NCBI GenBank assembly: GCA_964619055.1
Contig: CAZUDB010000035.1
Coordinates: 1 to 37,110 of the forward strand
DNA from: CAYVUM01 sp964619055
Lineage (GTDB): Bacteria; Pseudomonadota; Alphaproteobacteria; Rhodospirillales; Defluviicoccaceae
Length of the DNA: 37,110 nt
Direction: 5' to 3'
This document shows positions 23,246-32,318 of the stretch, in pieces. The position numbers and the translations under genes are program-made. Under the pieces are notes generated by a model, which was given only the letters and a program-made list of their open reading frames with translations, did not search any database and had not been told where the DNA came from. Within the stretch, counting starts at the first letter, position 1, and each line of letters begins with the position of its first letter.

Positions 23246-23356
23246 CGCAGCACAAAACTGCGCCGACGTCGGCTTGATTGGGCAAGCGACGGACCGGAAC
23301 CGCAGCGGGTGAAGGTGCTGCAATCCGTCCCCAGCGTTATGGCGGGAGCAACCCGC
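23246..23356 (+). other. Cluster of hairpins in the ribF leader region
   Basis: In order: CGCAG-CACAAAA-CTGCG (23246–23262); palindrome GCCGACGTCGGC (23262–23273); a two-tier stem GACGGA/TCCGTC (23288–23293, 23324–23329) with inner GCAGC/GCTGC (23302–23306, 23317–23321) around GGGTGAAGGT; and GCGGG-AGCAA-CCCGC (23342–23356). This looks like a structured RNA leader or small RNA. It does not match the FMN riboswitch core that I would expect for a riboflavin gene. Confidence 0.35.
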
Positions 23357-23396
23357 GCCCCTTGACCATGGCTTGCCATCGGGGCATTTCAGCGTC

Positions 23397-24392
23397 ATGC
23401 GCATGTTTCGCCATTGGGATCACCTGCCGGTTGAAGCCAAGGGAGCGGCCGTGGCCATCGGCAACTTCGACGGCGTTCACCTGGGCCACCACACGGTCAT
23501 CGGTGAGGCCGGCCGGATTGCGCGCTCAGCGGGCGTGCCATGGGCGGTGCTGACCTTCGAGCCCCACCCACGGCGCGTGTTCAAACCCGATGGTCCCCCC
23601 TTTCGCCTGACCCCGTTCCATCGCAAGGACCGCCTGATCGAGGCGCTTGGCGTGGACATTCTGTTCGTCATTCAATTTGATCTAGCGTTCGCGCAGCGAA
23701 CGGCGCGGTCCTTCGTGGAGGACGTGCTCGTCACCGGACTGGCTGCACGCGCGCTGGTGTCCGGACACAACTTCGCATTCGGTCACGACCGCACCGGAAC
23801 GCCGGAAACCTTGCTTCAACTCGGAGGTGAGTTTGGTTTCGACTACACCTGCGTCGGCGAGATTCGGGACGGCGAAGGCGAACCCTATTCCTCGACACGC
23901 GTTCGCCGCTGCCTCGCAGACGGCCAGCCAGAGTGTGCGGCCAAGGTGCTTGGCCGGGCGTTCGAAATTGAGGGCACGGTTATTGGTGGTGAGCAGCGCG
24001 GGCGGACGATCGGATTTCCCACCGCCAATCTGGCCCTTTCCGATTACACGCGGCCGGCACGTGGCGTTTATGCGGTACGCGCCTGCGTCGATGACGACCA
24101 CGCTGGCACCGATGGCATGGTGTGGTATGACGGCGTGGCCAATCTGGGCGTCAGGCCAAGCTTCGGCGGCGGCGGTGAGCTCTTGCTGGAAAGCCACCTG
24201 TTCGATTTTGACGGCGACCTCTATGGCCACACGCTTCGGGTCGCATTGGTCGCCTATTTGCGCCCCGAAAAGGCGTTTGACGGGATCGACGCTTTGCGGG
24301 CACAAATCGCGGCCGATAGCGCCCACGCCCGATCCGTACTTGCCGCCTCGCGAAAGCGAGGCGATGCCGCGAGCGAGCGGACCGGCGGATAA
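23397..24392 (+). CDS. ribF: Bifunctional riboflavin kinase/FAD synthetase
   Basis: Makes FMN from riboflavin and FAD from FMN. It is 331 residues from ATG 23397; ATG 23403 is a near alternative, and no strong ribosome-binding site decides. The N-terminal adenylyltransferase domain shows AVAIGNFDGVHLGHHTVI, VLTFEPHPRRVF, GHNFAFGHDRTG and SSTRVRRCLADG. The C-terminal kinase domain shows GTVIGGEQRGRTIGFPTANL and the GVYAVRA start of the flavin-binding barrel, then GVANLGVRPSF. It sits 9 bp before ileS, a common ribF–ileS–lspA arrangement. Confidence 0.95.
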   Translation: MRMFRHWDHLPVEAKGAAVAIGNFDGVHLGHHTVIGEAGRIARSAGVPWAVLTFEPHPRRVFKPDGPPFRLTPFHRKDRLIEALGVDILFVIQFDLAFAQRTARSFVEDVLVTGLAARALVSGHNFAFGHDRTGTPETLLQLGGEFGFDYTCVGEIRDGEGEPYSSTRVRRCLADGQPECAAKVLGRAFEIEGTVIGGEQRGRTIGFPTANLALSDYTRPARGVYAVRACVDDDHAGTDGMVWYDGVANLGVRPSFGGGGELLLESHLFDFDGDLYGHTLRVALVAYLRPEKAFDGIDALRAQIAADSAHARSVLAASRKRGDAASERTGG

Positions 24393-24401
24393 CACCGGAC
24401 G

Positions 24402-27242
24402 ATGACCGTGGACTACAAATCGACCGTTAAGCTGCCGCGCACGTCATTTCCGATGCGTGCCGGCCTGCCGACCCGCGAGCCCGAGTTGCTCTCGCGCTGG
24501 CAGGCTATGGACCTTTACCATCGCCAGCGCGCGCAATCGTTGGGACGAGAGAAGTTCATCCTTCATGATGGCCCGCCCTACGCCAACGGCCACATTCACA
24601 TCGGCACGGCCCTCAACAAGATCCTGAAGGACGTTGTCAGCCGCTCGCAGCAAATGCTCGGGTACGACTCCGTCTATGTCCCTGGGTGGGACTGCCATGG
24701 TTTGCCCATCGAATGGAACATTGAAAAGCTGTACCGCAAGGCCGGGCGCAATAAGGACGATGTGCCGGTGGTCGAGTTCCGGCGGGAGTGCCGGGATTTC
24801 GCGTCCTCCTGGATCGACGTACAACGCGATGAATTTAGGCGCCTTGGTGTGCTCGGCGATTGGGATAATCCCTACACGACCATGAGCTTCGCCGCCGAGG
24901 CCCAGATCGTTCGGGAGTTCGCCGCCTTCCTGCAATCCGGGCAGGTGTACCGCGGTGCCAAGCCAGTGCTGTGGTCGGTGCCAGAGCGGACCGCGCTCGC
25001 TGACGCCGAAGTGGAGTACCACGACCATCGCTCGACCACGATCTTCGTGCGGTTCCCGATTGCCGAGGCAAAGGCCCCCGAAAGTGCCGGCGCCGACGTC
25101 GTGATCTGGACCACCACCCCCTGGACGATCCCCGGCAACCGCGCCGTCGCCTATGGGGATGGTGTCGACTATGTGGTCTTAGCCGTCACAGAGGTCCAAG
25201 ACGGCGCCCTGGCCCGCGTTGGCGACCGCCTAGTCGTGGCCGATGCCCTGATCGCGGATCTCACGTCTGCGGCGGGCATCACCGGTCATAGGGTGGAAGC
25301 CCGGCTCAAGGGCAGCGCCTTTGAGGGAACCGTGCTCCGCCACCCGCTCGCCGGCCAGGGCTATGATTTCGCCGTACCCATGCTGCCCGCCGAGTTTGTC
25401 GACGTGGAGACGGGCACCGGCTTCGTCCACATCGCCCCCGGACACGGTCAGGACGACTGGGAGTTGGGCATGCAATACGGCGTGCCGGTGCCGGACACGG
25501 TGGGCCCCGATGGTGCGTTCCTAGATCACGTGCCGTTGTTCGCCGGCCGGCTCGTGCTTCGCGACGACGGTAGCGCGGGCGACGCCAACGGCGCGGTCGT
25601 GGAGGCCCTGACGGCGGCGGGCCGGCTTGTGGCTTCGAACCACCTGGTCCACAGCTATCCCCACTCCTGGCGATCCAAAGCGCCGCTGATCTTTCGCAAC
25701 ACGCCGCAGTGGTTCATCAGCATGGAAGCGGCAAACCTGCGCGCCAAGGCGTTGGCCGCCATCGATGAGACGCGGTTCATCCCAGCGGCGGGCCAACGCC
25801 GGCTCCGTGGCATGATCGAGAGCCGCCCTGATTGGTGCGTGTCCCGACAGCGAATGTGGGGCGTGCCGATCACGCTGTTCGTGCACAAGGTATCCGGTGA
25901 GCCACTTTTGGACCCGGCTGTGATGGACCGGGTTATCGAGGCCGTGGCGGAAGAGGGAGCAGACGTCTGGTTCAGCGCCGATCCCCGCCGGTTTCTCGGC
26001 GACGACTACGACCCGGGCAAGTACGACCAGGTTCGCGACATTCTGGAAGTTTGGTTCGATTCCGGCTCGACGCACAGTTATGTGCTAGAGGCGCGCGACG
26101 ACCTCAAATGGCCGGCCTCCTTGTATTTGGAAGGCAGCGATCAGCATCGCGGCTGGTTCCACACATCGCTGTTGGAGTCCTGCGGGACGCGCGGACGGGC
26201 TCCCTATGAGGCGGTTTTGACCCACGGCTTCGTCATGGCCGAAGACGGCTACAAGATGTCCAAATCACGTGGCAACACGGTTTCGCCCATGGACGTCGCC
26301 AAAGACCACGGCGCCGATATCCTGCGGCTATGGGTGGTCGGCTCCGATTACTCCGAGGACTTGCGGATCGGACCGGAAATCCTGAAGCAGCACGCAGACG
26401 TCTATCGCCGGCTGCGCAACACGCTTCGTTTTTTGCTGGGCAACTTGGATGGGTTTTCGGCGGCCGAGCGGGTGCCGATGGAGCAGATGCCGGAGCTGGA
26501 ACGCTGGGTGCTGCACCGCGTGTGGGTGCTGGACCGCGACCTGCGCACGGCCTGCCGGGATCTTCAGTTCCACGGCTTTTTCGCCGAACTGCACACCTTC
26601 TGCACAGTCGACCTTTCGGCCTTCTATTTCGACGTTCGCAAGGACAGCCTCTACTGCGACAGCGCGGCTTCATTGACACGACGCTCTGCGCGCACGGTGC
26701 TAGACGTGCTGTTCGACCACTTGGTCACGTGGTTGGCCCCGTTCACTTGTTTTACGGCTGAAGAGGCATGGCAAACGCGCTATCCGACCGACGATGGCAG
26801 CGTGCATTTGCAAACGTTCCCGGTCGTCCCCGATAGCTGGCGGGATGAGCCGCTCGCCGCTCGATGGGAGCAGATTCGCCGGCTGCGTCGGGTCGTCACC
26901 GGTGCCCTAGAGCTTGAGCGCGAACAAAAAAGCATCGGCTCCAGCCTCCAGGCAGCGCCGGTGATCTTCGCCGGCCCGGATTACCAAGCCGCCTGCGCCG
27001 ACCTGGACTTGGCGGAGCTCGCCATCACCTCGGCAGCCAGGTTCGATGACGGTGAAGCACCCGCCGATGCCTATCGCTTGCCGGATGTACCCGATGTGGC
27101 CGTGCTCGTGCCGAAGGCCGAGGGCGAAAAGTGTGAGCGGTGTTGGAAGGTGCTCACCAGCGTCGGCACTGACACCCGTCATCCGACCTTATGCTCGCGC
27201 TGCGCCGATGTGGTGGAGCAGGTGCTGGCCGCGGCCGAATGA
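24402..27242 (+). CDS. ileS: Isoleucyl-tRNA synthetase
   Basis: Class I synthetase of 946 residues, full length for the bacterial type. HIGH motif in DGPPYANGHIHIGTALNKIL (residues about 46–65), WDCHGLPIEW, editing-domain segment IWTTTPWTIPGNRAVAY, GTGFVHIAPGHGQDDW, DVWFSADPRR and EVWFDSGSTH, and KMSKS in GYKMSKSRGNTVSP. The C-terminal zinc site is visible as CERCWKV and LCSRCADVV. The stop overlaps the lspA start by 4 nt (ATGA). Confidence 0.98.
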   Translation: MTVDYKSTVKLPRTSFPMRAGLPTREPELLSRWQAMDLYHRQRAQSLGREKFILHDGPPYANGHIHIGTALNKILKDVVSRSQQMLGYDSVYVPGWDCHGLPIEWNIEKLYRKAGRNKDDVPVVEFRRECRDFASSWIDVQRDEFRRLGVLGDWDNPYTTMSFAAEAQIVREFAAFLQSGQVYRGAKPVLWSVPERTALADAEVEYHDHRSTTIFVRFPIAEAKAPESAGADVVIWTTTPWTIPGNRAVAYGDGVDYVVLAVTEVQDGALARVGDRLVVADALIADLTSAAGITGHRVEARLKGSAFEGTVLRHPLAGQGYDFAVPMLPAEFVDVETGTGFVHIAPGHGQDDWELGMQYGVPVPDTVGPDGAFLDHVPLFAGRLVLRDDGSAGDANGAVVEALTAAGRLVASNHLVHSYPHSWRSKAPLIFRNTPQWFISMEAANLRAKALAAIDETRFIPAAGQRRLRGMIESRPDWCVSRQRMWGVPITLFVHKVSGEPLLDPAVMDRVIEAVAEEGADVWFSADPRRFLGDDYDPGKYDQVRDILEVWFDSGSTHSYVLEARDDLKWPASLYLEGSDQHRGWFHTSLLESCGTRGRAPYEAVLTHGFVMAEDGYKMSKSRGNTVSPMDVAKDHGADILRLWVVGSDYSEDLRIGPEILKQHADVYRRLRNTLRFLLGNLDGFSAAERVPMEQMPELERWVLHRVWVLDRDLRTACRDLQFHGFFAELHTFCTVDLSAFYFDVRKDSLYCDSAASLTRRSARTVLDVLFDHLVTWLAPFTCFTAEEAWQTRYPTDDGSVHLQTFPVVPDSWRDEPLAARWEQIRRLRRVVTGALELEREQKSIGSSLQAAPVIFAGPDYQAACADLDLAELAITSAARFDDGEAPADAYRLPDVPDVAVLVPKAEGEKCERCWKVLTSVGTDTRHPTLCSRCADVVEQVLAAAE

Positions 27243-27790
27243 CCGAGGCTCCTACCGACACACCGCAACCCGCACGCCGGAACGATCTCAACGATCCGGC
27301 CATGGTCAGCGCGAAGAGGCGCCCGTTTCGCCTCGGCCTGCTGATGATGGCCTTGGTCCTCATAGCTGATCAGGTCACGAAGTACTGGATCGTCGAGGTC
27401 GTGATGCAACCGCCCAGGATCATTCCGGTCACGTCGTTCTTCAACCTAGTCATGGGCTGGAACCCCGGCGTGAGCTTCGGTTTGTTCGACGAGCATGGCG
27501 GAGACGGTGTGGCGATTCTGGTTGGCGTCGCGGTGTGTGTTGTGATTGCACTCGCCGTTTGGTTGTGGAAAGTACGTGAAGCACACATCGGAATTGCGAT
27601 CGGCCTGATTATAGGCGGCGCACTAGGTAACGTCATAGATCGCTTGCGTTTTGGCGCGGTTGCGGACTTTCTGGACTTCCACGTAGCTGGCTGGCATTGG
27701 CCCGCATTCAATGTAGCGGACAGTGGAATTACCCTAGGCGCCTGTCTCATTGTGGTTGATGCCTTGCTCTTACGCGAGCGAAGTCGGTAA
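27239..27790 (+). CDS. lspA: Lipoprotein signal peptidase (SPase II)
   Basis: Inner-membrane aspartyl protease that removes signal peptides of prolipoproteins, 183 residues from ATG 27239 with about four TM segments. Catalytic Asp residues lie in LGNVIDRLRFGAVADFLDFH and FNVADSGITLGA; the NPGVSFGLF motif is also present. The first 30 residues (MTEAPTDTPQPARR onward) are a polar extension; ATG 27302 is a possible shorter start. It is directly followed by a lipoprotein gene, its likely substrate. Confidence 0.96.
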   Translation: MTEAPTDTPQPARRNDLNDPAMVSAKRRPFRLGLLMMALVLIADQVTKYWIVEVVMQPPRIIPVTSFFNLVMGWNPGVSFGLFDEHGGDGVAILVGVAVCVVIALAVWLWKVREAHIGIAIGLIIGGALGNVIDRLRFGAVADFLDFHVAGWHWPAFNVADSGITLGACLIVVDALLLRERSR

Positions 27791-27834
27791 GCTACCTTCA
27801 TGAGTGGTTTTTCGAAATCGGAGCGAGAGACGCG

Positions 27835-28455
27835 ATGACCCGCAGTCGTTTGTTCATGGGGGCGATAACTGTGGTGGGCGGCGCGATGGTGCTGGCGGCA
27901 TGCAGTGGTAGCGGAGGCCCACTCAACACTGATAGACGGGGCCCCGATGAGTTTGCCGTTTATTCCCGCGCGCCATTGACGATGCCACCCGACTACTCGC
28001 TGCGTCCGCCCGATCCCAATCAAAACCGGGTCGCTGACCAGCCCCGTGATGATGCGCGCCAAGCCGTCATCGGCACGTTGGATACCGGCTATGATCCGTC
28101 CGCGTCGTTGAGCGGCTATGGCGGTATCCAATCGGACGCACCCGCCGCAGCGGTCAGCATTGCCGATACCGTTGGCACGCTCGCCATTCTCAATGACGCC
28201 GGTGCCCTCGAGAGTGAGCCGGACATCCGCTCGGTCATCAACCGCGAGACAGCGGTCCTGGCCGACGAAGACCAGAGCTTCACCGATCGCTTGATCTTCT
28301 GGGGTCAGCCGAACGAGTACGGCGTTGTCGTCGACCCCGTCGAAGAATCCCGTCGCATCAAGCAGAACTTGGCGCTGGGTCAAACGCTAACGGTGGGCGA
28401 AACACCGACGATCGAGCGCCGACGTCGCGCAATCCTTGAGGGCATTTTCGACTGA
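27835..28455 (+). CDS. DUF3035 lipoprotein, BamF-like
   Basis: Outer-membrane lipoprotein candidate, 206 residues. The signal peptide is residues 1–22 with lipobox VLAAC; C23 would be lipidated. RRGPDEFAVYSRAPLTMPPDYSLRPPDP is the conserved N-terminal block of the DUF3035 family, which is described in alphaproteobacteria as the Bam-complex subunit BamF. The C-terminus has a basic cluster (RRRRAILEGIFD). The position after lspA and before two M16 peptidases is a recurring alphaproteobacterial order. The BamF role is by family, not shown here. Confidence 0.85.
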   Translation: MTRSRLFMGAITVVGGAMVLAACSGSGGPLNTDRRGPDEFAVYSRAPLTMPPDYSLRPPDPNQNRVADQPRDDARQAVIGTLDTGYDPSASLSGYGGIQSDAPAAAVSIADTVGTLAILNDAGALESEPDIRSVINRETAVLADEDQSFTDRLIFWGQPNEYGVVVDPVEESRRIKQNLALGQTLTVGETPTIERRRRAILEGIFD

Positions 28456-28583
28456 TCTGCTAGCGATCGTCGGCTTGTGTAGGCTCCATTGGTGGGAAGA
28501 TCGTGCCGGTGCGGCTTTGAGCGCCCATATCTCCAATGCCGGAAGCGGTTTGGGCGCCGGCACCACAGAGGCTATACTTCACG

Positions 28584-30002
28584 ATGCACGCTCTCGCTCG
28601 CTTCTCGGTCGTCCTGATTGTTGTCCTCGCCGCAGGTTCATTGCTGGCAGGCAAATCAAATAGCAAGATCTTCGAGCCGGATACGTTCACCCTCGACAAC
28701 GGCATGCAGGTGGTGGTTGTCGAAAACCACCGCATGCCGGCCGTGACCCAAATGGTGTGGTATCGGGTTGGTGCCATGGACGAGCCTCCGGGCCTGTCGG
28801 GCATGGCGCACCTGCTCGAACATCTCATGTTTAAGGGCACCGAAACGGTGGCCGACGAAGAGTTCTCAGCGACGATCGCGGCTCTGGGGGGACGCGAAAA
28901 CGCGTTCACCTCTGCGGATTTCACCGCCTACATTCAGACAATCGCCGTCGAATATCTGGAGACGGTCATGAGGCTTGAGGCGGACCGCATGACCAACCTC
29001 ACGCTTGAAGAGAACCAAGTCATAACCGAGAAGCGCGTGGTGCTGGAAGAACGGAACCAGCGCATTGACAACAATCCAGCGACCCAGCTCAGCGAGCAAG
29101 TGGACGCCATGTTGTTTCTAAACCACCCCTACCGTCGGCCGATCATCGGCTGGGCCCATGAGATCGCCGGCCTCGAGCGGGACGACATCCTGCGCTTCTA
29201 TCGCAACTGGTACACCCCGCGGAACGCGATCTTGGTTGTGGCGGGGGACGTGACCGTCGACACGGTCCGCCCGCTTGCAGAGAAATACTACGGCGTGATC
29301 CCCAATCCGACGGACGAAACCGGCGCGGAGTTGTCCATCGACGAGCCGGTCGTGTTGCGCGAGCCCCCGCATCTGGCACCGCGGCGCGTTTCCCTCATGG
29401 ACGAACGGGTGGGCCAGCCGACGTTGAGCCGCAGCTATCTGGCGCCCAGTTACTCAACCAGCGAACAATCCACCGTCGATGCCTTGGATGTTGGTGTTGC
29501 GGTTCTGGGAGGCACGTCGACGAGCTTGCTCTACCGGCGCCTCGTGGTCGAAGACGAACTCGCCGTGTCTGCCGGCGCCGCCTACAACCCCAGTGTGCGG
29601 GGCCCCGCCAGCGTGACGGTCTACGCGTCCCCGCGCCCGGGAGTGACGCTGGATGAGCTCGAAGCGGCCATCGACGCGATCATTGCGTCGGTCATCCGTG
29701 GCCAGGTGGATTTGTCCGACGTGGACAGAGTCAAGCGGCGCCTGCGGGCCGAAGCCGTGTATGCCCGCGATAATCTCAGCTCCGGAGCCTACATTTTGGG
29801 TCAGGCGCTCGCCATCGGTCGGTCTATCGAGGATGTCGAAACCTGGCCGGATCGGATCGCGGCGGTGAAACTGATCGACGTCAGCTACGAACTTAGCCGC
29901 TTGTTTGACAATCGCCGATCGGTGACTGCGTGGCTGCAGCCGATCGAGCCGCCAACAACCGTCGGAGCGACGCCGATGCCAACGGACAACGTGACACAGT
30001 GA
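28584..30002 (+). CDS. M16 zinc peptidase (catalytically complete)
   Basis: Exported insulinase-family peptidase, 472 residues from ATG 28584. The N-terminal 22 residues form a signal peptide or anchor. The inverted zinc motif HLLEH is at residues 76–80, and the distal Glu ligand is at about 155–156 (EKRVVLEERNQR). NAFTSADFTAYIQTI and YRRPIIGWAHEI are also typical. The second half contains GGTSTSLLYRRLVVEDELAVSAGA, the usual M16 C-terminal signature. It is paired with an inactive M16 gene downstream, with which it probably forms a heterodimer, as in other alpha- and gammaproteobacteria. The substrate is unknown. Confidence 0.93.
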   Translation: MHALARFSVVLIVVLAAGSLLAGKSNSKIFEPDTFTLDNGMQVVVVENHRMPAVTQMVWYRVGAMDEPPGLSGMAHLLEHLMFKGTETVADEEFSATIAALGGRENAFTSADFTAYIQTIAVEYLETVMRLEADRMTNLTLEENQVITEKRVVLEERNQRIDNNPATQLSEQVDAMLFLNHPYRRPIIGWAHEIAGLERDDILRFYRNWYTPRNAILVVAGDVTVDTVRPLAEKYYGVIPNPTDETGAELSIDEPVVLREPPHLAPRRVSLMDERVGQPTLSRSYLAPSYSTSEQSTVDALDVGVAVLGGTSTSLLYRRLVVEDELAVSAGAAYNPSVRGPASVTVYASPRPGVTLDELEAAIDAIIASVIRGQVDLSDVDRVKRRLRAEAVYARDNLSSGAYILGQALAIGRSIEDVETWPDRIAAVKLIDVSYELSRLFDNRRSVTAWLQPIEPPTTVGATPMPTDNVTQ

Positions 30003-30010
30003 GCAGTGTT

Positions 30011-31369
30011 ATGATCCACCGCGCACGTCGCTCCCTCCGCCCGCTCGCACGGTTTTGGTCCGCCTTTGTGGTTGGCGTCTTTCTCATCCTTGGGTTGCTG
30101 CCCCAAAGCGTTGACGCCATCGAAATCCAGCGTGTCGAGGGTGGCGGAGTCGAAGCTTGGCTCGTCCGGGACCAGAGCAACCCGATCATTGCCTTGCGCG
30201 TGGCGTTCCGTGGTGGAAGCGCGGCCGACCCAGATGGCAAAGCCGGCCTCGCACGGATGACGGCGGCGCTGTTAAATGAAGGTGCTGGGGATATGGACTC
30301 GCAGGCGTTTCAACGGCGCCTTGAGGACTTGGCGATTTCCCTGTCCTTCGATTCCGACCGCGACGCCCTGCGCGGTGAAATGCGAAGCTTGAGCGACAAC
30401 GCGACGGAGGCATTTCAGCTGCTTCGTCTGGCCGTCTTGGAGCCCCGCTTTGATCCCGAACCAGTGGCCCGTATTCGCAGCCAGATCTTGGCGGCGCTGA
30501 GACAAAGTGAGCAAGACCCGGGCGATCGCGCAGGGCGGCAGCTGGCAGAAGTGCTGTTTCCCGACCATCCCTATGGCAGGCCCGTGCAGGGAACGCCTGA
30601 GACTATCGAGGCAATCACCGAAGACGACTTGAGAGCGTTTGTGACTGAGCGGTTTGCCAAGGACACCTTGATCTTGGGTGTTGTCGGCGACATTGACGCC
30701 GCAGCCCTGTCGACCCTGTTGGAAGAAACGTTTGCTGACATGCCTGGAGACGCGGCGCCGCTGGCCGTGCCAGATGTCGTCCCCAGGGCCGATGGTAACG
30801 TCTACATCGTTGACCTACCGGTTCCACAAAGTGCGGTTTTGTTCGCCCAAGGTGGCCTCGCACGCGATGACCCCGACTTCTACGCCGCTCGGGTCGCAAA
30901 TCGCATCCTCGGCGGCGGCGGCGCGACGTCCCGGCTGTTTCGTGAGGTTCGCAACGATCGCGGTCTTGCGTACTCCGTCGCCACATGGCTGGCACCCCGC
31001 AGCCACGCGGCCCTCTGGCAAGGCTATGCCGGCACGGCCAATGACCGGGTCTCCGAGACCATAACGGTGATCCGCGAGCAATGGGCCGAGATGGCCGACA
31101 ATGGCGTTCTGGAGCCGGAAGTGGCGGCGGCGAAAACGTTCCTCACCGGCTCGTTCCCGCTGCGCTTTACCTCGTCGCCGAGCATCGCCAATATCCTCGT
31201 TGCCATGCAGATTTACGACCTGGGCATCGACTATCTAGAGCGTCGCAACGCCCTGCTCGAGGCGGTCACGCAGAACGACGTCAACCGCGTCGCGGCCCGC
31301 GTCCTCCATCCTGACCACTTGACCATTGTTGTGGCCGGCCACCCCGAAGGCTTGGAGGTGGAGGAGTAG
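30011..31369 (+). CDS. M16 peptidase-like protein lacking the zinc motif
   Basis: Exported M16 homologue of 452 residues (ATG 30011). GTG 29999, overlapping the previous stop by 4 nt, is in frame and possible. The N-terminal hydrophobic stretch (FVVGVFLILGLLPQSVDA) is a signal peptide. At the HxxEH position it reads GLARMTAALLNEG, so zinc and catalysis are lost. The conserved substrate-side block GGGGATSRLFREVRNDRGLAYSV is retained. This is the usual partner subunit of the active M16 protein encoded upstream. Confidence 0.92.
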   Translation: MIHRARRSLRPLARFWSAFVVGVFLILGLLPQSVDAIEIQRVEGGGVEAWLVRDQSNPIIALRVAFRGGSAADPDGKAGLARMTAALLNEGAGDMDSQAFQRRLEDLAISLSFDSDRDALRGEMRSLSDNATEAFQLLRLAVLEPRFDPEPVARIRSQILAALRQSEQDPGDRAGRQLAEVLFPDHPYGRPVQGTPETIEAITEDDLRAFVTERFAKDTLILGVVGDIDAAALSTLLEETFADMPGDAAPLAVPDVVPRADGNVYIVDLPVPQSAVLFAQGGLARDDPDFYAARVANRILGGGGATSRLFREVRNDRGLAYSVATWLAPRSHAALWQGYAGTANDRVSETITVIREQWAEMADNGVLEPEVAAAKTFLTGSFPLRFTSSPSIANILVAMQIYDLGIDYLERRNALLEAVTQNDVNRVAARVLHPDHLTIVVAGHPEGLEVEE

Positions 31370-31370
31370 A

Positions 31371-31399
31371 GGGCCCTGGCGTCGACCGCCATTGGGCCC
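31371..31399 (+). terminator. Strong hairpin directly after the M16 pair
   Basis: GGGCCC-TGGCG (31371–31381), loop TCGAC, CGCCA (31387–31391), a TT bulge, then GGGCCC (31394–31399). It starts 1 nt after the stop codon. No T tract follows. It probably ends the ileS–M16 transcript or protects its 3' end. The following gap to 31584 holds another GC-rich repeat (CCCGCC/GGCGGG, 31441–31462) and no gene. Confidence 0.6.
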
Positions 31400-31584
31400 A
31401 CGGATCTGCAACCGCTGTGTCTAAGAATCTTCGGCTCCGCCCCGCCGCTTGCGCCGGGCGGGTGCGCTGGCTAGGGTGAAGAGACCGGCGTTGACGTCGT
31501 TCTTGTCCTGCAACCCTCCTCGCGCCCTCCGTTGCTTGGTGCGCGTTCCCTCCCGCCACTGACCGAGGCAAGCCACGAGCCACC

Positions 31585-31896
31585 ATGGACGTTATCATCG
31601 AACCGCTCATCGCGTTGATCGACGCCGCCGTGTCGATTTACATTTGGATTCTGATCATCGCCATCGTGATGAGCTGGCTGGTGAATTTTAACGTCATCAA
31701 TCCATACAACCAGTTCGTGCGCATGGTCTGGGGGTTCAGTCAGGCCATCACCGAGCCGGCGTTGCGGCCCATCCGCAACCTGCTTGGCCGCTTTCTGCCC
31801 AATCTGGGCGGGCTCGACATCTCCCCTATCATTCTGATTTTGCTGCTTTACTTCGCGCGGGATGTGATCATCCGGGTGTTGCTGCGGCTGGCGTGA
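31585..31896 (+). CDS. yggT: YggT-family membrane protein
   Basis: A 103-residue inner-membrane protein with two hydrophobic blocks (IYIWILIIAIVMSWLVNF; IILILLLYFARDVIIRVLL). The conserved NPYNQFVRMVWGFSQAITEPALRPIRNLL loop segment marks the family. Its role is not well defined; proteins of this family have been linked to osmotic tolerance and membrane or division functions. It overlaps the DUF167 gene by 4 nt (GTGA), a widespread pairing. Confidence 0.92.
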   Translation: MDVIIEPLIALIDAAVSIYIWILIIAIVMSWLVNFNVINPYNQFVRMVWGFSQAITEPALRPIRNLLGRFLPNLGGLDISPIILILLLYFARDVIIRVLLRLA

Positions 31897-32318
31897 GGAC
31901 CGTGTCGGCACTGCGATTGGCGGACCCGGCCGCCGTGGACGACGTGTGCGACGCCGCGCCGATCCGCATTGATGGGACGGACGTTAACGTACGCGTGCGC
32001 GTGACACCCAAGGCCTCAACCGCCAAGGTTGCCGGCCTCGTCTCCGAGGTGGACGGTCGCAGGGCAATCAAGGTCATGGTCACCGCAGCACCGGAGGATG
32101 GCAAAGCCAATGCGGCGGTGGTGACCGCGCTTGCAAAAGCCTGGGGTTTGCCGAAATCTGCCCTTTCCGTTGCCGTTGGCCTCAAGGACCGCCGCAAGAC
32201 CATCCGGATCCGGCGCGACAGCGCGCTTGCAGCGGAAGAGCTTGGAAAGCGCTTGACGGCTTGGGCAAGAACCCTCGATGCCTCCTCCGAGCGAAAGGGA
32301 TCGGGCTCAACATCATGA
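31893..32318 (+). CDS. yggU: DUF167 (YggU) family protein
   Basis: A 141-residue cytoplasmic protein from GTG 31893. The family core is at residues about 25–100: VRVRVTPKASTAKVAGL, AIKVMVTAAPEDGKANAAVV and ALAKAWGLPKSALSVAVG, followed by the basic RRKTIRIRR. It is longer than the usual ~100 residues, with extra tails at both ends. Its stop overlaps folD by 4 nt (ATGA). Function is unknown. Confidence 0.9.
   Translation: MRTVSALRLADPAAVDDVCDAAPIRIDGTDVNVRVRVTPKASTAKVAGLVSEVDGRRAIKVMVTAAPEDGKANAAVVTALAKAWGLPKSALSVAVGLKDRRKTIRIRRDSALAAEELGKRLTAWARTLDASSERKGSGSTS

Larger units (their letters stand above)
22660..23396. other. Long non-coding gap upstream of ribF
   Basis: A 737-bp stretch with no gene I accept. 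Short open frames on both strands lack family features or ribosome-binding sites. It contains the distal 13-nt copy of the tRNA-Arg end, a CRP-like dyad and a run of small hairpins before ribF. The first 140 bp could be eroded tail of the adhesin remnant: the same frame beyond the stop gives a Gly/Ala/Ser-rich stretch to 22797. Confidence 0.5.

Noticed and set aside
23288..23329. SRP (4.5S) RNA fragment
   Set aside because: GACCGGAACCGCAGC superficially resembles the conserved SRP helix 8 sequence, but the GGAA tetraloop and asymmetric loop are not in place.
23177..23396. FMN riboswitch upstream of ribF
   Set aside because: The conserved AGGGCG start, paired GGTGAAAT-type loops and GCCGACGGT core are not present in the right order; only isolated look-alike bits occur.
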